Assembly (NCBI RefSeq): GCF_037338445.1 | Contig: NZ_CP147838.1 | Coordinates: forward strand, 1,116,001 to 1,180,000 | Direction of reading: 5' to 3' | Source: Salinibaculum sp. SYNS191 | GTDB taxonomy: Archaea; Halobacteriota; Halobacteria; Halobacteriales; Haloarculaceae | DNA length: 64,000 nucleotides | Shown: positions 17,561-26,285 of the stretch, piece by piece | Position numbering within the stretch: position 1 is the first letter of the stretch | Layout of the letters: every line of letters begins with the position of its first letter | Made by a program: the position numbers and the translations under genes | Notes under the pieces: generated by a model | Seen by the model: only the letters and a program-made list of their open reading frames with translations | Told to the model about the DNA's origin: nothing | Database searches by the model: none

Positions 17561-19567
17561 TCACCCGCCGTGCCCCGGATAGTCCCGCTCGAACCGGTTC
17601 TCCAGTTCCTCGTCGTCCAGTTCCACCACCACCGGGCGGCCGTGCGGGCAGGCGTAGGGATTCTCGCAGTCGTCCAGCCTGTCCAGCAGGTCCACCACCG
17701 ACCCCTCCGTCAGCGACGTGTTGCCGGTAATCGAGGGGTAACAGGCCATGTCGGCGAGCAGTTCGTCCACCGCGGCGTCGACCGTCTCCGCGGCCGCCGC
17801 GTCGCCGCCGACGAACTCGCCGAGCACGTCCCGCACGATGTCCGGCCCGGCCGTCTCGGCGACCAGCGACGGGACCGAGCGCACCTCGACGGTCCGGTCG
17901 TCGACGCGCTGTGCCTGGAACCCGAGACGTGCGAGCGCGTCACCGTGGCTCTCGAACAGTTCGGCCTCGCGGGCGGTCAGTTCCAGCCGGACCGGGTCCG
18001 CAAGCGCCTGCGTCGTCGTCTCGCCCTCGAACTCCCCGCGGAGGCGCTCGTAGTTGATGCGCTCGTCGGCGGCGTGCTGGTCGACCAGCACCAGCCCGTC
18101 CCCGGTCTCGGCCACGATGTAGGTATCCCTGAACTGCCCGAGCACGCGCATCGGCGGGAGGCTGTCGAACGTCCGCTCGTCCGGGTCGCCGTCGGCGTCG
18201 CCGAGGCGCGCCTGGTCGTGGGCCCCGTCGAACTTCCGCCCGTCCCCCGCGGCGCGCTGGCGTCGATTCCGTCGGCCGTCGTCGACCGACGCCGCCGCTC
18301 CAGTCGAACCGCTCCCGCGGGCGTCCGATGTGCCACTCGAACGACCGGCCGACGCGCCAGTCGACGAGCGCGAGGAGGAGGAGGAGGAGGACGAGGACTG
18401 ACTGGACCGGCGCGTGTCGGTGTCGGACCGCGCGGTGTCAGCATCGGCAGTATCGCTGGGAGCGTCGGCCCCGCCTCCGCCGTCCCCGCTCCCGTCGTCT
18501 CCGGGCCGAATCGTCGCCTCGTCGGCGGCGGACCGCCCGCGGGGTGCCGAGGAGCGAATCAACCCCTCAGCGAGCAGCGTCTCCTCGATGGTCGTCCGAA
18601 TCTGGTCGCGGACCGCCTCGTCGTCGGCGAAGCGCACGTCGAGTTTCCGGGGGTGGACGTTCACGTCGACGGTGCCGGGGTCGACTGCGAGGTCCACGAC
18701 GGCGAAGGGGTAGCGGTCGCTGGCGAGTTGCGAGCCGTAGGCCTCGACGACGGCCTCTCGGACCGTCGACGCGGTGACGTAGCGGCCGTTGACGAACGTC
18801 GAGAGGTAATCGCGCGAGGCGCGGTTCGTCTCCGGGTGGCTGACCAGCCCCGAGACGCCGTCGAGCGGACCGTCGGGGGTGGCGTCAGTGTCGACGGGGA
18901 GCATCGACCGTGCGACCTCGCGGCCGTAGACCGACATCACGGTCGCCTGCCGGTCGCCCTGGCCGGTGGTGGCGAACGTCTCCCGCCCGTCGTGAGACAG
19001 CGAGACGGCCACGTCCGGATTCGCGAGGGCGTAGTTCGTGACGACGGTATTGACGTGGGCGAACTCCGTCGACTCCTGCTTGAGGTACTTCCGGCGGGCG
19101 GGGACGTTGTAGAACAGGTCCTCCACCTCGACGGTGGTCCCGGTCGGACAGCCCGCGGGGCTCACGTCGGTCACCTCGCCGCCCTCGACGGTGAGTTCCG
19201 TCCCCGAACCGCCGTCGCGCGGCCGGGAGGTGACGGTGAGCCGCGAGACGGCCCCGATGGCGTGCAGCGCCTCGCCCCGGAACCCGAGCGTGCCGACGCC
19301 CCCCTCCAGGTCGGCGATGTCGGCTATCTTGCTCGTCGTGTGTTTCTCGACGGCGCGGCGGAGTTCCGCCTCGGTCATGCCGATGCCGTCGTCGGTGACC
19401 CGGATACCGTCGGTCCCGCCGGCGGTGACGGCGACCTGCACCCGGCCGGCGTCGGCGTCCAGACTGTTCTCGACCAGTTCCTTGACGACGCTGGCGGGCC
19501 GCTCGACCACCTCCCCCGCGGCGATGCGCTCGACGGTCTTCGCGTCGAGTTCCCGGATGTTCGTCAT
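17561..19567 (-). CDS. mutL: DNA mismatch repair protein MutL
   Basis: A 668-residue MutL. The N-terminal GHKL ATPase has ELVENSLDA, TDDGIGM and GFRGEAL, and PARRKYL of the family signature. A central linker of roughly residues 340-440 is low-complexity, with a long serine run. The C-terminal domain carries DQHAADERINYE, which satisfies the DQHA(x)2E(x)4E metal-binding motif, and CPHGRP, so this protein should nick DNA like MutL of bacteria that lack MutH. It couples mismatch recognition by MutS to strand removal. A mutS lies 3 kb upstream on the same strand. Confidence 0.95.
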   Translation of the reverse strand: MTNIRELDAKTVERIAAGEVVERPASVVKELVENSLDADAGRVQVAVTAGGTDGIRVTDDGIGMTEAELRRAVEKHTTSKIADIADLEGGVGTLGFRGEALHAIGAVSRLTVTSRPRDGGSGTELTVEGGEVTDVSPAGCPTGTTVEVEDLFYNVPARRKYLKQESTEFAHVNTVVTNYALANPDVAVSLSHDGRETFATTGQGDRQATVMSVYGREVARSMLPVDTDATPDGPLDGVSGLVSHPETNRASRDYLSTFVNGRYVTASTVREAVVEAYGSQLASDRYPFAVVDLAVDPGTVDVNVHPRKLDVRFADDEAVRDQIRTTIEETLLAEGLIRSSAPRGRSAADEATIRPGDDGSGDGGGGADAPSDTADADTARSDTDTRRSSQSSSSSSSSSRSSTGASAGRSSGTSDARGSGSTGAAASVDDGRRNRRQRAAGDGRKFDGAHDQARLGDADGDPDERTFDSLPPMRVLGQFRDTYIVAETGDGLVLVDQHAADERINYERLRGEFEGETTTQALADPVRLELTAREAELFESHGDALARLGFQAQRVDDRTVEVRSVPSLVAETAGPDIVRDVLGEFVGGDAAAAETVDAAVDELLADMACYPSITGNTSLTEGSVVDLLDRLDDCENPYACPHGRPVVVELDDEELENRFERDYPGHGG

Positions 19568-19626
19568 TGCCCCACCGTTGCACGGGCACCCTCAAATGTC
19601 CACGCAAAAAAATTCGCGCGCGTTCG

Positions 19627-20232
19627 TCAGTCGTCGGCCGCCAGTTCCGCGACGGTGTCCTCGACCAGCAACGCGTCGAGGGAACCGTCCTCGACCAGTC
19701 CGACGGCGATGGCGCTGTAGGCGGCCCCGCCGCTGAACTCGATGCCGTCCAGCGACAGCGCCGGCTCGCGGTTGCCGGTCGGAATCACGTCGAGGTCGTA
19801 GCTGCCGGCGTCGACCTGCTCGTAGTCGCTCGCGCTCCGGAACTGCTGGCGTTTGAACAGGTCCGGGCCGTCCCGGACGCTGATGCCGACGCGCGGGGCG
19901 TCCGGCGACGCGTGGATGAACCTGACGTGTGCCTTGCCAGTGGGGACGTCTCCGGGGTCGTCCACGAAGACGGTGGCTTCGATGTCGTCGAGCATCCCCG
20001 TCGCCAGCGCCGTATACCGGGTGTCCTCGTCGAGCGAGGCGTTCAGTTCGATGACCGTGTCTGTGCTCCCGGCCGGCTTGATGCGCACCATGTGCTCGCC
20101 CGGGGCGAGGCTGGTGTAGTCCGAGAGGTCGCGGAAGCCGACGTCCTCGAACGCCGTCTCGCCGTCGACCTGGATGTCGACGTTCGGTGCGTCGGGACTG
20201 CAGTGACCGATTCGTATCATTGGGTCTGTCAT
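19627..20232 (-). CDS. DUF4397 domain protein
   Basis: A 201-residue protein made of two DUF4397-like repeats. The first begins IRIGHCSPDAPNVDIQVDG and the second VRFIHASPDAPRVGISVRDG, each followed by a beta-rich segment with TALATG/SAIAVG. DUF4397 proteins are generally extracytoplasmic with an Ig-like fold; this copy shows no signal peptide, which is unusual. The ATG at 20230-20232 is supported by GGAGGA (minus strand, 20240-20245) at seven bases. Function unknown. Confidence 0.78.
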   Translation of the reverse strand: MTDPMIRIGHCSPDAPNVDIQVDGETAFEDVGFRDLSDYTSLAPGEHMVRIKPAGSTDTVIELNASLDEDTRYTALATGMLDDIEATVFVDDPGDVPTGKAHVRFIHASPDAPRVGISVRDGPDLFKRQQFRSASDYEQVDAGSYDLDVIPTGNREPALSLDGIEFSGGAAYSAIAVGLVEDGSLDALLVEDTVAELAADD

Positions 20233-20273
20233 AGAGTCTTCCTCCACCGGACGGGAAGGAGCAGACCTGTTTT

Positions 20274-20281
20274 GTTATAGA
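20274..20281 (-). promoter_or_regulatory. TATA box for the DUF4397 gene
   Basis: TCTATAAC on the minus strand about 45 nt upstream of the ATG. The implied start site near 20250 would leave a leader of about 18 nt containing the GGAGGA site, so this gene is an exception to the leaderless pattern. The rest of the gap up to 20513 shows nothing gene-like. Confidence 0.5.
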
Positions 20282-20513
20282 GCCAGTATCTCGCAGACGG
20301 CAGCGGTAGGCACGGGGGAGAGTCGGGACCGGAGTGGTTACCAGCAGCAGACGCCACACAACCCGGACCTACTGTCCACTCGCGACAGGAACCCCGCAGA
20401 GAACCGCCAACAATCCGTAGCCACTCCCGACTGTCGAACGACAACATGGTGACTGCGTCGGCGACGACGCCGAGGCCGCGTCGCCGCTGGCGTCCCGGGA
20501 CCGGGCGGGTAGA

Positions 20514-20651
20514 TTACCTGTGTCCGTCCTCGCGCATCCGCTCCCACCTGCGGTCGATTGCGGACTTCAGGCTGTCGGCGGCCTCGCCCGTGGAACCGAT
20601 GATGCGGTCCTCGTCGGTAATCGCGGTGGTGCCGGTGGTCTGACTGTCCAT
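20514..20651 (-). CDS. Small hypothetical protein (45 residues)
   Basis: A short reading frame from ATG at 20649-20651 to TAA at 20514-20516. It begins MDSQTTGTTAITDEDRIIGS and continues with a helix-forming, charged stretch (GEAADSLKSAIDRRWERMRED). It has the haloarchaeal third-position GC preference and its helical half is amphipathic, which suggests a real small protein. I do not recognise the family. A false positive is possible because of its length. Confidence 0.5.
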   Translation of the reverse strand: MDSQTTGTTAITDEDRIIGSTGEAADSLKSAIDRRWERMREDGHR

Positions 20652-20777
20652 ACGCCGGGTACAGCGAGGCCCGGTAAGAATGTCAGTCAGACGCGCGACG
20701 GACGCCTGCCAGGGCTCGAACGAGGGTAAGTAACTGGACTGGCCCGGCGAGAGGGGCCTGCGGGCCGGAGTTCGCCG

Positions 20778-21020
20778 TTATCCGGGATAGCCCGACGCGT
20801 CGCCGACGTACTCCGGTGTCAGCGCTCCCCACCGGAACAGGTGTTGGCGGTTGCAGCGGTCACAGAGGTACGCTGCCAGTTTATCGTCGGTCCACTCCGG
20901 GACGGTCGACTCCGTCGCGACGACGTGGTCGTGGTTCGGGCACTCCATCTCCACGACGTGGTCGTGCTCGGAGACGAACCACGGGGTGCGGTCGAAGACG
21001 CTGCGGAGGGTCTCAATCAT
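20778..21020 (-). CDS. Small Cys/His zinc-binding-type hypothetical protein
   Basis: An 80-residue protein with MIETLRSVFDRTPWFVSEHDHVVEM at the start, then MECPNHDHVVAT and LCDRCNRQHLFRWG. The CP..H/H and CDRC..QH groups could form one zinc site. It looks like a cytoplasmic zinc-ribbon-like protein conserved in haloarchaea, without a known function. An AT-rich imperfect palindrome lies about 80-107 nt upstream. It is the first of several small cysteine-rich genes in the window. Confidence 0.7.
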   Translation of the reverse strand: MIETLRSVFDRTPWFVSEHDHVVEMECPNHDHVVATESTVPEWTDDKLAAYLCDRCNRQHLFRWGALTPEYVGDASGYPG

Positions 21021-21100
21021 GGGTTGGGCTTCCGAAGGTGAACTGAGTCGCGTTCACGTTCGCGGCTGGTGGTCTGTCCGGGGTCGTTCACGGCTACGTT

Positions 21101-21127
21101 CTAAACTTGTAGCTGCACAAACTTTAG
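21101..21127. promoter_or_regulatory. AT-rich imperfect palindrome
   Basis: CTAAACTTGT (21101-21110) and ACAAACTTTAG (21117-21127) form an inverted repeat with one extra base, in otherwise very GC-rich DNA. It lies in the 167-base gap between the small zinc protein gene and the downstream end of the DMT transporter gene. It is a candidate operator or promoter element for the gene at 20778-21020. Confidence 0.35.
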
Positions 21128-21187
21128 CGACTCGGCAGTGTCAACGTCCCGAGAACGGGCCGTTCGCTCCACGGGTCCCCGCGAGCG

Positions 21188-22096
21188 CTACAGGGGAAGC
21201 AGGTCCGGGCCGGTGATGAGGACCACCCCCATGATGACCAGAACCGCGCCGAGGACGAGCCGGCGAGTGACGCGCTCGACGCGACGGAGGAAGATGAACG
21301 TAAAGAGGATGGCAAACAGCGACGTCGGCGACGAGAGGGGGTCCACGATGACGACGCGCCCGCGCGACAGCGCCTCGAAGAGCGCGAGCAGCGCGAAGGC
21401 GTTCAACAGCGCCGACCCCGCGAAGTACGCGTAGGCCCGGCGGGGTGCCGCGAGCGCGTCCCGGACGTCGTCGACGCCCGGATTGCGGACGACCAGGAAC
21501 CCGAAAAGGCCGACGAGGCCGGCCGTCTCGTTCAGCGCCGCCCCTTCGAGCGGGGTAATGGCCGAATTGGTGAACGCGAAGCGGCGGGCGACGCTGCCCG
21601 CACCGAAGGCGACGGCGGCCGTGAGCGGGAAGGCGAGCTGGTGGAGGTCCCACCCCGAGATGTCGCCGCCCTCGGAGAACGCCAGGGTGATGAGACCCGC
21701 GACGACGACGAGGATGCCCAGCCCCATCTGCGGCGTCACCGTCTCGCCGAGGACGACGACGGCCAGGACCGACGCCCAGACGGGGCGGGTGTTGATGCCG
21801 GCACTGTTGATGCTGGAGCCGAGGCGCTTGACGCCGCCGAAGGCCAGCACCCGCGCCACGGCGGTGGCGACGAGCCCGGTCACCACGAACAGGGCGACGA
21901 CCCACGTCGCGTTCGCGAACACGTCCGCACCGCGGCCGACGACGGCGAGCCAGTACGTGGTGGCGCTGATGGTGACGACGGTGAGCGCCACCTGGTACGG
22001 TTCGCCGCCCGCCTCCATCCCGAGTTTCGACAGTGGCGACCCGGCACCCCAGCCAGCGGCCGCCAGCAGCGCGAGTCCGACGGTCGACACGTCCAT
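21188..22096 (-). CDS. EamA/DMT family membrane transporter
   Basis: A 302-residue membrane protein with ten hydrophobic segments in two repeated EamA halves, the usual length and layout of drug/metabolite transporters. The first half begins AAAGWGAGSPLSKLG and the second half LTAAVAFGAGSVARRFAF. Substrates of this family range from amino acids to nucleotide sugars and cannot be predicted. A CCTTTTTCC box near 22121-22130 lies about 28 nt upstream of the ATG. The 211-base gap upstream of it shows nothing else. Confidence 0.85.
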   Translation of the reverse strand: MDVSTVGLALLAAAGWGAGSPLSKLGMEAGGEPYQVALTVVTISATTYWLAVVGRGADVFANATWVVALFVVTGLVATAVARVLAFGGVKRLGSSINSAGINTRPVWASVLAVVVLGETVTPQMGLGILVVVAGLITLAFSEGGDISGWDLHQLAFPLTAAVAFGAGSVARRFAFTNSAITPLEGAALNETAGLVGLFGFLVVRNPGVDDVRDALAAPRRAYAYFAGSALLNAFALLALFEALSRGRVVIVDPLSSPTSLFAILFTFIFLRRVERVTRRLVLGAVLVIMGVVLITGPDLLPL

Positions 22097-22307
22097 CAGG
22101 TGGGCTGATTCGGGGGTACTGGAAAAAGGTTGCTGGAGTTCGGCAGCCGCGACGGCGACAGGGTGGTGGCGTCAGCGCCGCCGTCCGGCCCGCGCGATGC
22201 GACTGGAGACAGGGGGCGACGAACCGACGGCCTCCGAACGGGACGGTCCCACCGTCCACCACACCACCCAGATGCGTGGCGGTAGTACGGGCCAGCAAGC
22301 CTCTCTG

Positions 22308-22433
22308 TCACTCGCTGAACTCGTAGACGACGGGCGTCCCACCACACCGCGGGCACTCCTCGATGTCGGTGCCCAGATTCTCGCCGCAGTCGCGGCACTC
22401 GCGGTGAACCTCTATCTCCTCCTTGCTCCCCAT
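22308..22433 (-). CDS. Small double zinc-ribbon protein (41 residues)
   Basis: A frame from ATG 22431-22433 to TGA at 22308-22310. The protein has two CxxC knuckles, HRECRDCGENLG and EECPRCGGTPVV, spaced as in rubredoxin-like zinc ribbons, and ends VYEFSE. Such miniature zinc proteins are abundant in haloarchaea. The neat CxxC pair and codon use make it convincing despite its size. No partner is evident; it sits between mutS and the DMT transporter on the same strand. Confidence 0.72.
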   Translation of the reverse strand: MGSKEEIEVHRECRDCGENLGTDIEECPRCGGTPVVYEFSE

Positions 22434-22590
22434 GCTGGACGAGGTGAACAACGGCAGTGGGGGGTTGAACCGCATGTCAGCGTTTCACACGTATTGACTG
22501 GGAAGTATTTTCGCACTGGTCACGGTCGATTTTGCCTCGAACCGGGTCGGCTGGTGCACTTGGCGCGGGGTCGACCGGGGCTACCCCGGG

Positions 22591-25278
22591 TCACTCGTCG
22601 GCGACCTGTTCCTGCCACTCCTGGACCGTCGCCATGAGTTCGACCGGCGGCGTCTCGTTGACGTCGAGGTCCCGGAGTTCGTCGAGGACCGCCGCCGTTT
22701 CCGGGTCCAGCGGCGGGTCCGCGCTCCCGTCGGTGGCGACGCGCTCGTCGCCCCCGTCGCTGTCCGTCGTGAACTCGCCGGAGCCGAGGTCGAACCGGAC
22801 CTGCGTCGTGCCGTCGCTCCCGCCGTCGCCGCCACGGACCTCGATTGCCTTGTCCTCCCGCAGACGTTCGAGCACGTCCCGGGAGCGGTCGACGACCGGG
22901 TCGGGGACGCCGGCGAGGTCGGCGACGTGGATGCCGTAGGAGCGGTCCGTCGGCCCGTCGCGGATGGTCCGGAGGAACGTCACCTCGCCGTCGGACTCGT
23001 CGGCCGCGACGTGGACGTTCTCGACGCTCGGGAGTTCCTCGCCCAGCGTCGTCAGTTCGTGGTAGTGCGTCGCAAAGAGCGTCTTGGCCCGAATCCGGTT
23101 GACGATGTACTCCGTCGCCGCCCAGGCGATGGAGATGCCGTCGTAGGTGGCCGTCCCCCGCCCCACCTCGTCGAGGATGACCAGCGAGTCCTCTGTCGCG
23201 GAGTGGAGGATGTTCGAGAGTTCCTGCATCTCGACCATGAACGTCGACCGGCCCTGCGCGAGCTCGTCGAGCGCGCCGACGCGCGTGTAGATGCCGTCGA
23301 CCAGGCCGACGCGGGCGCGGCGGGCGGGGACGAAGCTCCCGACCTGCGCCAGCAGCGTGATGAGCGCCGCCTGGCGCATGTACGTCGACTTCCCGCTCAT
23401 GTTCGGGCCGGTCACGATGAGGAACTGCCGGTCGGCACGCGTCTGGTCCGGCGGCGAAGCCGTCCCGCCCATCCGGAGGTCGTTGGGCACGAAGTCGGTC
23501 GTCTGCTCGACGACCGGGTGCCGGCCGGCCTCGATGTCGAGGTCCTGCCCGTCGGTGAGTTCCGGCCGCGTCCAGTCGTTGCGCACGGCGTGGGCGGCGA
23601 GCGCGGAGAGCGTGTCTGCCTCTGCGAGCGCGCGCCCGACCGACTGCAGCAGTTCTGCCCGGGCAGCGACCCGGTCGCGCAACTCCTCGAACAGTGCCCG
23701 CTCCAGGTCGTGGCGGCGCTCCTCCAGACGCAACACGTCCCGCTCGCGCTCGTCGAGTTCCGGCGTCGTGTAGCGCTCGGAGTTTTTCAGCGTCTTTATC
23801 TGCTCGTACTCCTCGGGGACGGCGTCGGTCTCGCTCTGGCCGACCTGGATGTAGTAGCCGTCGGTCTTGTTGCGGTCGACCGAGAGGTGCGTGATGCCGG
23901 TCCGGCGCTTCTCGCGGTCCGGCAGCGTCTCCAGCCACTCCAGGGCCGCCTCGTGGTCCCCGATTATCTCGTCCAGGTCATCGTCGTAGCCCTCGCTGAT
24001 GAGTCCGCCTTGCGTGACCGTCCCCGGCGGGTCCGCCACGAGCGCCTCGTCGAGTTCGGCGGCGAGGTCGGCCACCGCGTCGTGGTCCGGCCGGTCGAGC
24101 ACGTCGGCAAGTGCGGAATCGGCGAGGCGGTCGGTCTCGGAAACGAGCTGTGCCGCCTCGGGAAGCAGCGCCATCGTCTCCGCGGCCGCCCGGAGGTCCC
24201 GTGCGTCGGCACTACCCGAGGCCGCCCGCGAAGCGAGCCGTTCGAGGTCGTACGCACCCCCGAGCAGGTCCCGGAGTTCCTCGCGGGCCATCGCCGCCTC
24301 GGTCAGCGCTGCCACCGCGGACTGGCGCCGTTCCAGTTCGCCCCGCGACTGGCGGGGGCGCTGGAGCCACTCCCGGAGCAACCGCGACCCCGCGCTCGTG
24401 ACGGTGTGGTCGACGGTATCCAGCAGCGACCCCGACCGGGCGCCCTGCATCGTCTCGGTGAGTTCGAGATTGCGCTGCGTCGTCGCGTCGAGTTCGACGT
24501 GGTTGCCGGAGCCGTGGGCCTGCAGCCGGGTCATCGACGCCAGCACGCCCGCGCCGGTCTCCTCGACGTAGGACAGCACCGCGCCGGCGGCGCGGACGGC
24601 AGCCTCCTTCCCCTCGATGCCGACGCTCTCCAGCGTCTCTTTGCCGAACTGCTCGCGGACGCGGTGGCGGGCCCGGCCCGGTGCGAACGCCTCGGTGGTG
24701 TGCAGCGTCAGCATCGCGTCGGTCCGCTCGCGCAGGCGGTCGAGCAGTTCGTCGTCGGTCCGCACGTCGGGACCGGGCAGAATCTCGACCGGGGCGAAGC
24801 GGTAGAGGTCCGAGAGCAGGCGGTCGCGGGCGTCCGGGCCGGCGAGTTCGGTGACGTGGAACTGGCCGGTCGTCACGTCGGCGAAGGCGAGACCGTAGGC
24901 GTCCCCGTCGTGGACGACGGCGGCCATGTACTGGGCCTCGGCGTCGGTCGTCTCCAGCAGGGTTCCCGGCGAGACGACGCGGGTGATATCGCGGGCGTGG
25001 CCGTCGTCGGTCTCGTACTGGTCGGCGACGGCGACGCGGTAGCCCCGCTCGACCAGCGCGGAGACGTAGGGCGTAAGGTCGTCGACGGGCACGCCGGCCA
25101 TCGGGTACGAGGAGCCGTGGGAGGACTTCTGGCTCACCTTCAGGTCGAGTTCGTCGGCGACCAGTTCCGCGTCGTCGCCGAAGAACTCGTAGAAGTCCCC
25201 GCACTGCATCGTCAGCACGTCAGCGTCGGTCTCCTCCTTCAGCGCGAAGAACTCCCCGACGATACCCTCGGCAGTCAT
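22591..25278 (-). CDS. mutS: DNA mismatch repair protein MutS (first copy)
   Basis: An 895-residue MutS1-type protein. Domain I contains QCGDFYEFFGDDA with the mismatch-wedging F-Y-E motif; the lever and clamp domains follow, and the ABC-type ATPase has [19 protein letters not shown] (Walker A) and [16 protein letters not shown] (Walker B/D-loop), then FATHYHELT. The C-terminus has an acidic linker and a helical dimer/MutL-contact segment. It binds mismatches and recruits MutL, whose gene is 3 kb downstream on the same strand. A second, diverged mutS lies at 33838, so this genome has at least two of this type. Confidence 0.95.
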   Translation of the reverse strand: MTAEGIVGEFFALKEETDADVLTMQCGDFYEFFGDDAELVADELDLKVSQKSSHGSSYPMAGVPVDDLTPYVSALVERGYRVAVADQYETDDGHARDITRVVSPGTLLETTDAEAQYMAAVVHDGDAYGLAFADVTTGQFHVTELAGPDARDRLLSDLYRFAPVEILPGPDVRTDDELLDRLRERTDAMLTLHTTEAFAPGRARHRVREQFGKETLESVGIEGKEAAVRAAGAVLSYVEETGAGVLASMTRLQAHGSGNHVELDATTQRNLELTETMQGARSGSLLDTVDHTVTSAGSRLLREWLQRPRQSRGELERRQSAVAALTEAAMAREELRDLLGGAYDLERLASRAASGSADARDLRAAAETMALLPEAAQLVSETDRLADSALADVLDRPDHDAVADLAAELDEALVADPPGTVTQGGLISEGYDDDLDEIIGDHEAALEWLETLPDREKRRTGITHLSVDRNKTDGYYIQVGQSETDAVPEEYEQIKTLKNSERYTTPELDERERDVLRLEERRHDLERALFEELRDRVAARAELLQSVGRALAEADTLSALAAHAVRNDWTRPELTDGQDLDIEAGRHPVVEQTTDFVPNDLRMGGTASPPDQTRADRQFLIVTGPNMSGKSTYMRQAALITLLAQVGSFVPARRARVGLVDGIYTRVGALDELAQGRSTFMVEMQELSNILHSATEDSLVILDEVGRGTATYDGISIAWAATEYIVNRIRAKTLFATHYHELTTLGEELPSVENVHVAADESDGEVTFLRTIRDGPTDRSYGIHVADLAGVPDPVVDRSRDVLERLREDKAIEVRGGDGGSDGTTQVRFDLGSGEFTTDSDGGDERVATDGSADPPLDPETAAVLDELRDLDVNETPPVELMATVQEWQEQVADE

Positions 25279-25369
25279 ACCTCCCCCTGCGTGCGTGCCC
25301 GGCTAAAACGCTGTGGGTGCGGGGCGGAAGTGGTCGACTACAATCGCTGGTTGAGTCACGACAGGGCAC

Positions 25370-25377
25370 TTTTTAAT
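25370..25377 (+). promoter_or_regulatory. TATA box for the small secreted protein gene
   Basis: TTTTTAAT centred about 27 nt ahead of the ATG at 25400, the leaderless arrangement. It also favours this ATG over an in-frame ATG 24 bases upstream, which lies inside the box. Confidence 0.6.
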
Positions 25378-25399
25378 GGGGCCTGTAGCGACGGGTGCA

Positions 25400-25777
25400 A
25401 TGGTACGGAAAGCATTACCGCTCCTGATGGCCCTCGCCGTGTCGCTGGTGGCTGTCGGCGGCGCTGCCGCCGCCGGCGGGACCGCGATACAGACGAACGA
25501 CTCCTCCTCCGACGGACAGATGGGTATCTGCGTCGTCGGTGCCGACTCGCCGTGTAACGACGAGTCCACCGACGGCGACGACACCCCGCCGACGCACCCC
25601 ACGCCGGCGAACGGCAGCGACGAACTCGGTGAGGGTGACGACAGCGACGAGAACCAGATGTGGATTCCGGAAGACCAGAACCGCGACGGTGAAATCGACG
25701 AGCGGTTCCTCGGCGGCGGCCTCTCCGACCTCGCCCGCCTGGGCGACCAGCTGCTGCCGGCAATCGTCCCGTTCTGA
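25400..25777 (+). CDS. Small secreted acidic protein, hypothetical
   Basis: A 125-residue protein with a clear Sec signal (VRKALPLLMALAVSLVAVGG, cleaved near AAA-GG). The mature part is strongly acidic and Gly/Asp-rich, has a single C-x-n-C pair (MGICVV and SPCND), and ends in a short hydrophobic stretch (LGDQLLPAIVPF). The DQNRDGEIDE segment resembles a calcium-binding loop but is alone. I do not recognise the family. The start is fixed by the TATA box and by the signal peptide beginning at that ATG. Confidence 0.68.
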   Translation: MVRKALPLLMALAVSLVAVGGAAAAGGTAIQTNDSSSDGQMGICVVGADSPCNDESTDGDDTPPTHPTPANGSDELGEGDDSDENQMWIPEDQNRDGEIDERFLGGGLSDLARLGDQLLPAIVPF

Positions 25778-25858
25778 GAGACACTCCCGTTTCGTCCCCC
25801 TGTTTTCAGTCGACTGGCGAGCGAGTGTCGTCGTGACACACCGACCACCGAAACGAAC

Positions 25859-25877
25859 ATATGAACAGTCGTTCAAT
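25859..25877 (+). promoter_or_regulatory. Inverted-repeat operator ahead of arsR
   Basis: TGAAC (25862-25866) and GTTCA (25871-25875) form a short inverted repeat inside an ATAT..AAT context, ending ten bases before the arsR ATG. ArsR/SmtB repressors bind this type of AT-flanked dyad over their own promoters, so autoregulation by the adjacent regulator is likely. Confidence 0.5.
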
Positions 25878-25886
25878 CGTCTGTCG

Positions 25887-26285
25887 ATGAGCGAGACGCG
25901 CCAACGGCTCCAGCGCCTCCTGACCGAAGAACTGGGGGAGTGCTGCGACAGCGACGTACAGGACAGACTGGACGAACTCGACCGGCTTCGCGACGACGCC
26001 TTCACCGACGGCCTGGCCCGGGACCGGGCGGCGCTGTCGACGCTGGGCGACGAGACGCGCTACCGCCTGGCCCGCCTGCTCGACACGGCCGACGGGAGCC
26101 TGTGCGTCTGCGAACTCGAACCGCTGGTGGACGTCAGCGAGAGCGCTGTGAGCCACGCGCTGACGGACCTCGTCGACGCCGGCCTGGCGACCCGCGAGAA
26201 GGAGGGGCGGTGGCGCTACTACGCCGCGACCGAACGCGCGTCTGCCGTGCTCACCGCGATGGACGAGACGCGGGGGGTGGCCTGA
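25887..26285 (+). CDS. arsR: ArsR-family metalloregulatory repressor
   Basis: A 132-residue winged-helix regulator. GDETRYRLARLL begins the DNA-binding domain, the recognition helix is VSESAVSHALTDLVDAGL, and GSLCVCELEPL is the ELCVCDL-type motif whose cysteines bind arsenite or antimonite in ArsR proteins. A second CC pair (GECCDSD) in the N-terminal arm could add ligands. It overlaps arsC by one base (TGATG), forming a resistance operon. The dyad just upstream suggests self-repression lifted by metalloid. Confidence 0.88.
   Translation: MSETRQRLQRLLTEELGECCDSDVQDRLDELDRLRDDAFTDGLARDRAALSTLGDETRYRLARLLDTADGSLCVCELEPLVDVSESAVSHALTDLVDAGLATREKEGRWRYYAATERASAVLTAMDETRGVA

Noticed and set aside
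20690..20745. Possible tRNA T-arm (CTCGAAC-type segment)
   Set aside because: The flanking bases do not form the required 5-bp stem, and no acceptor or anticodon arms can be paired around it. No other stretch in the window folds like a tRNA.
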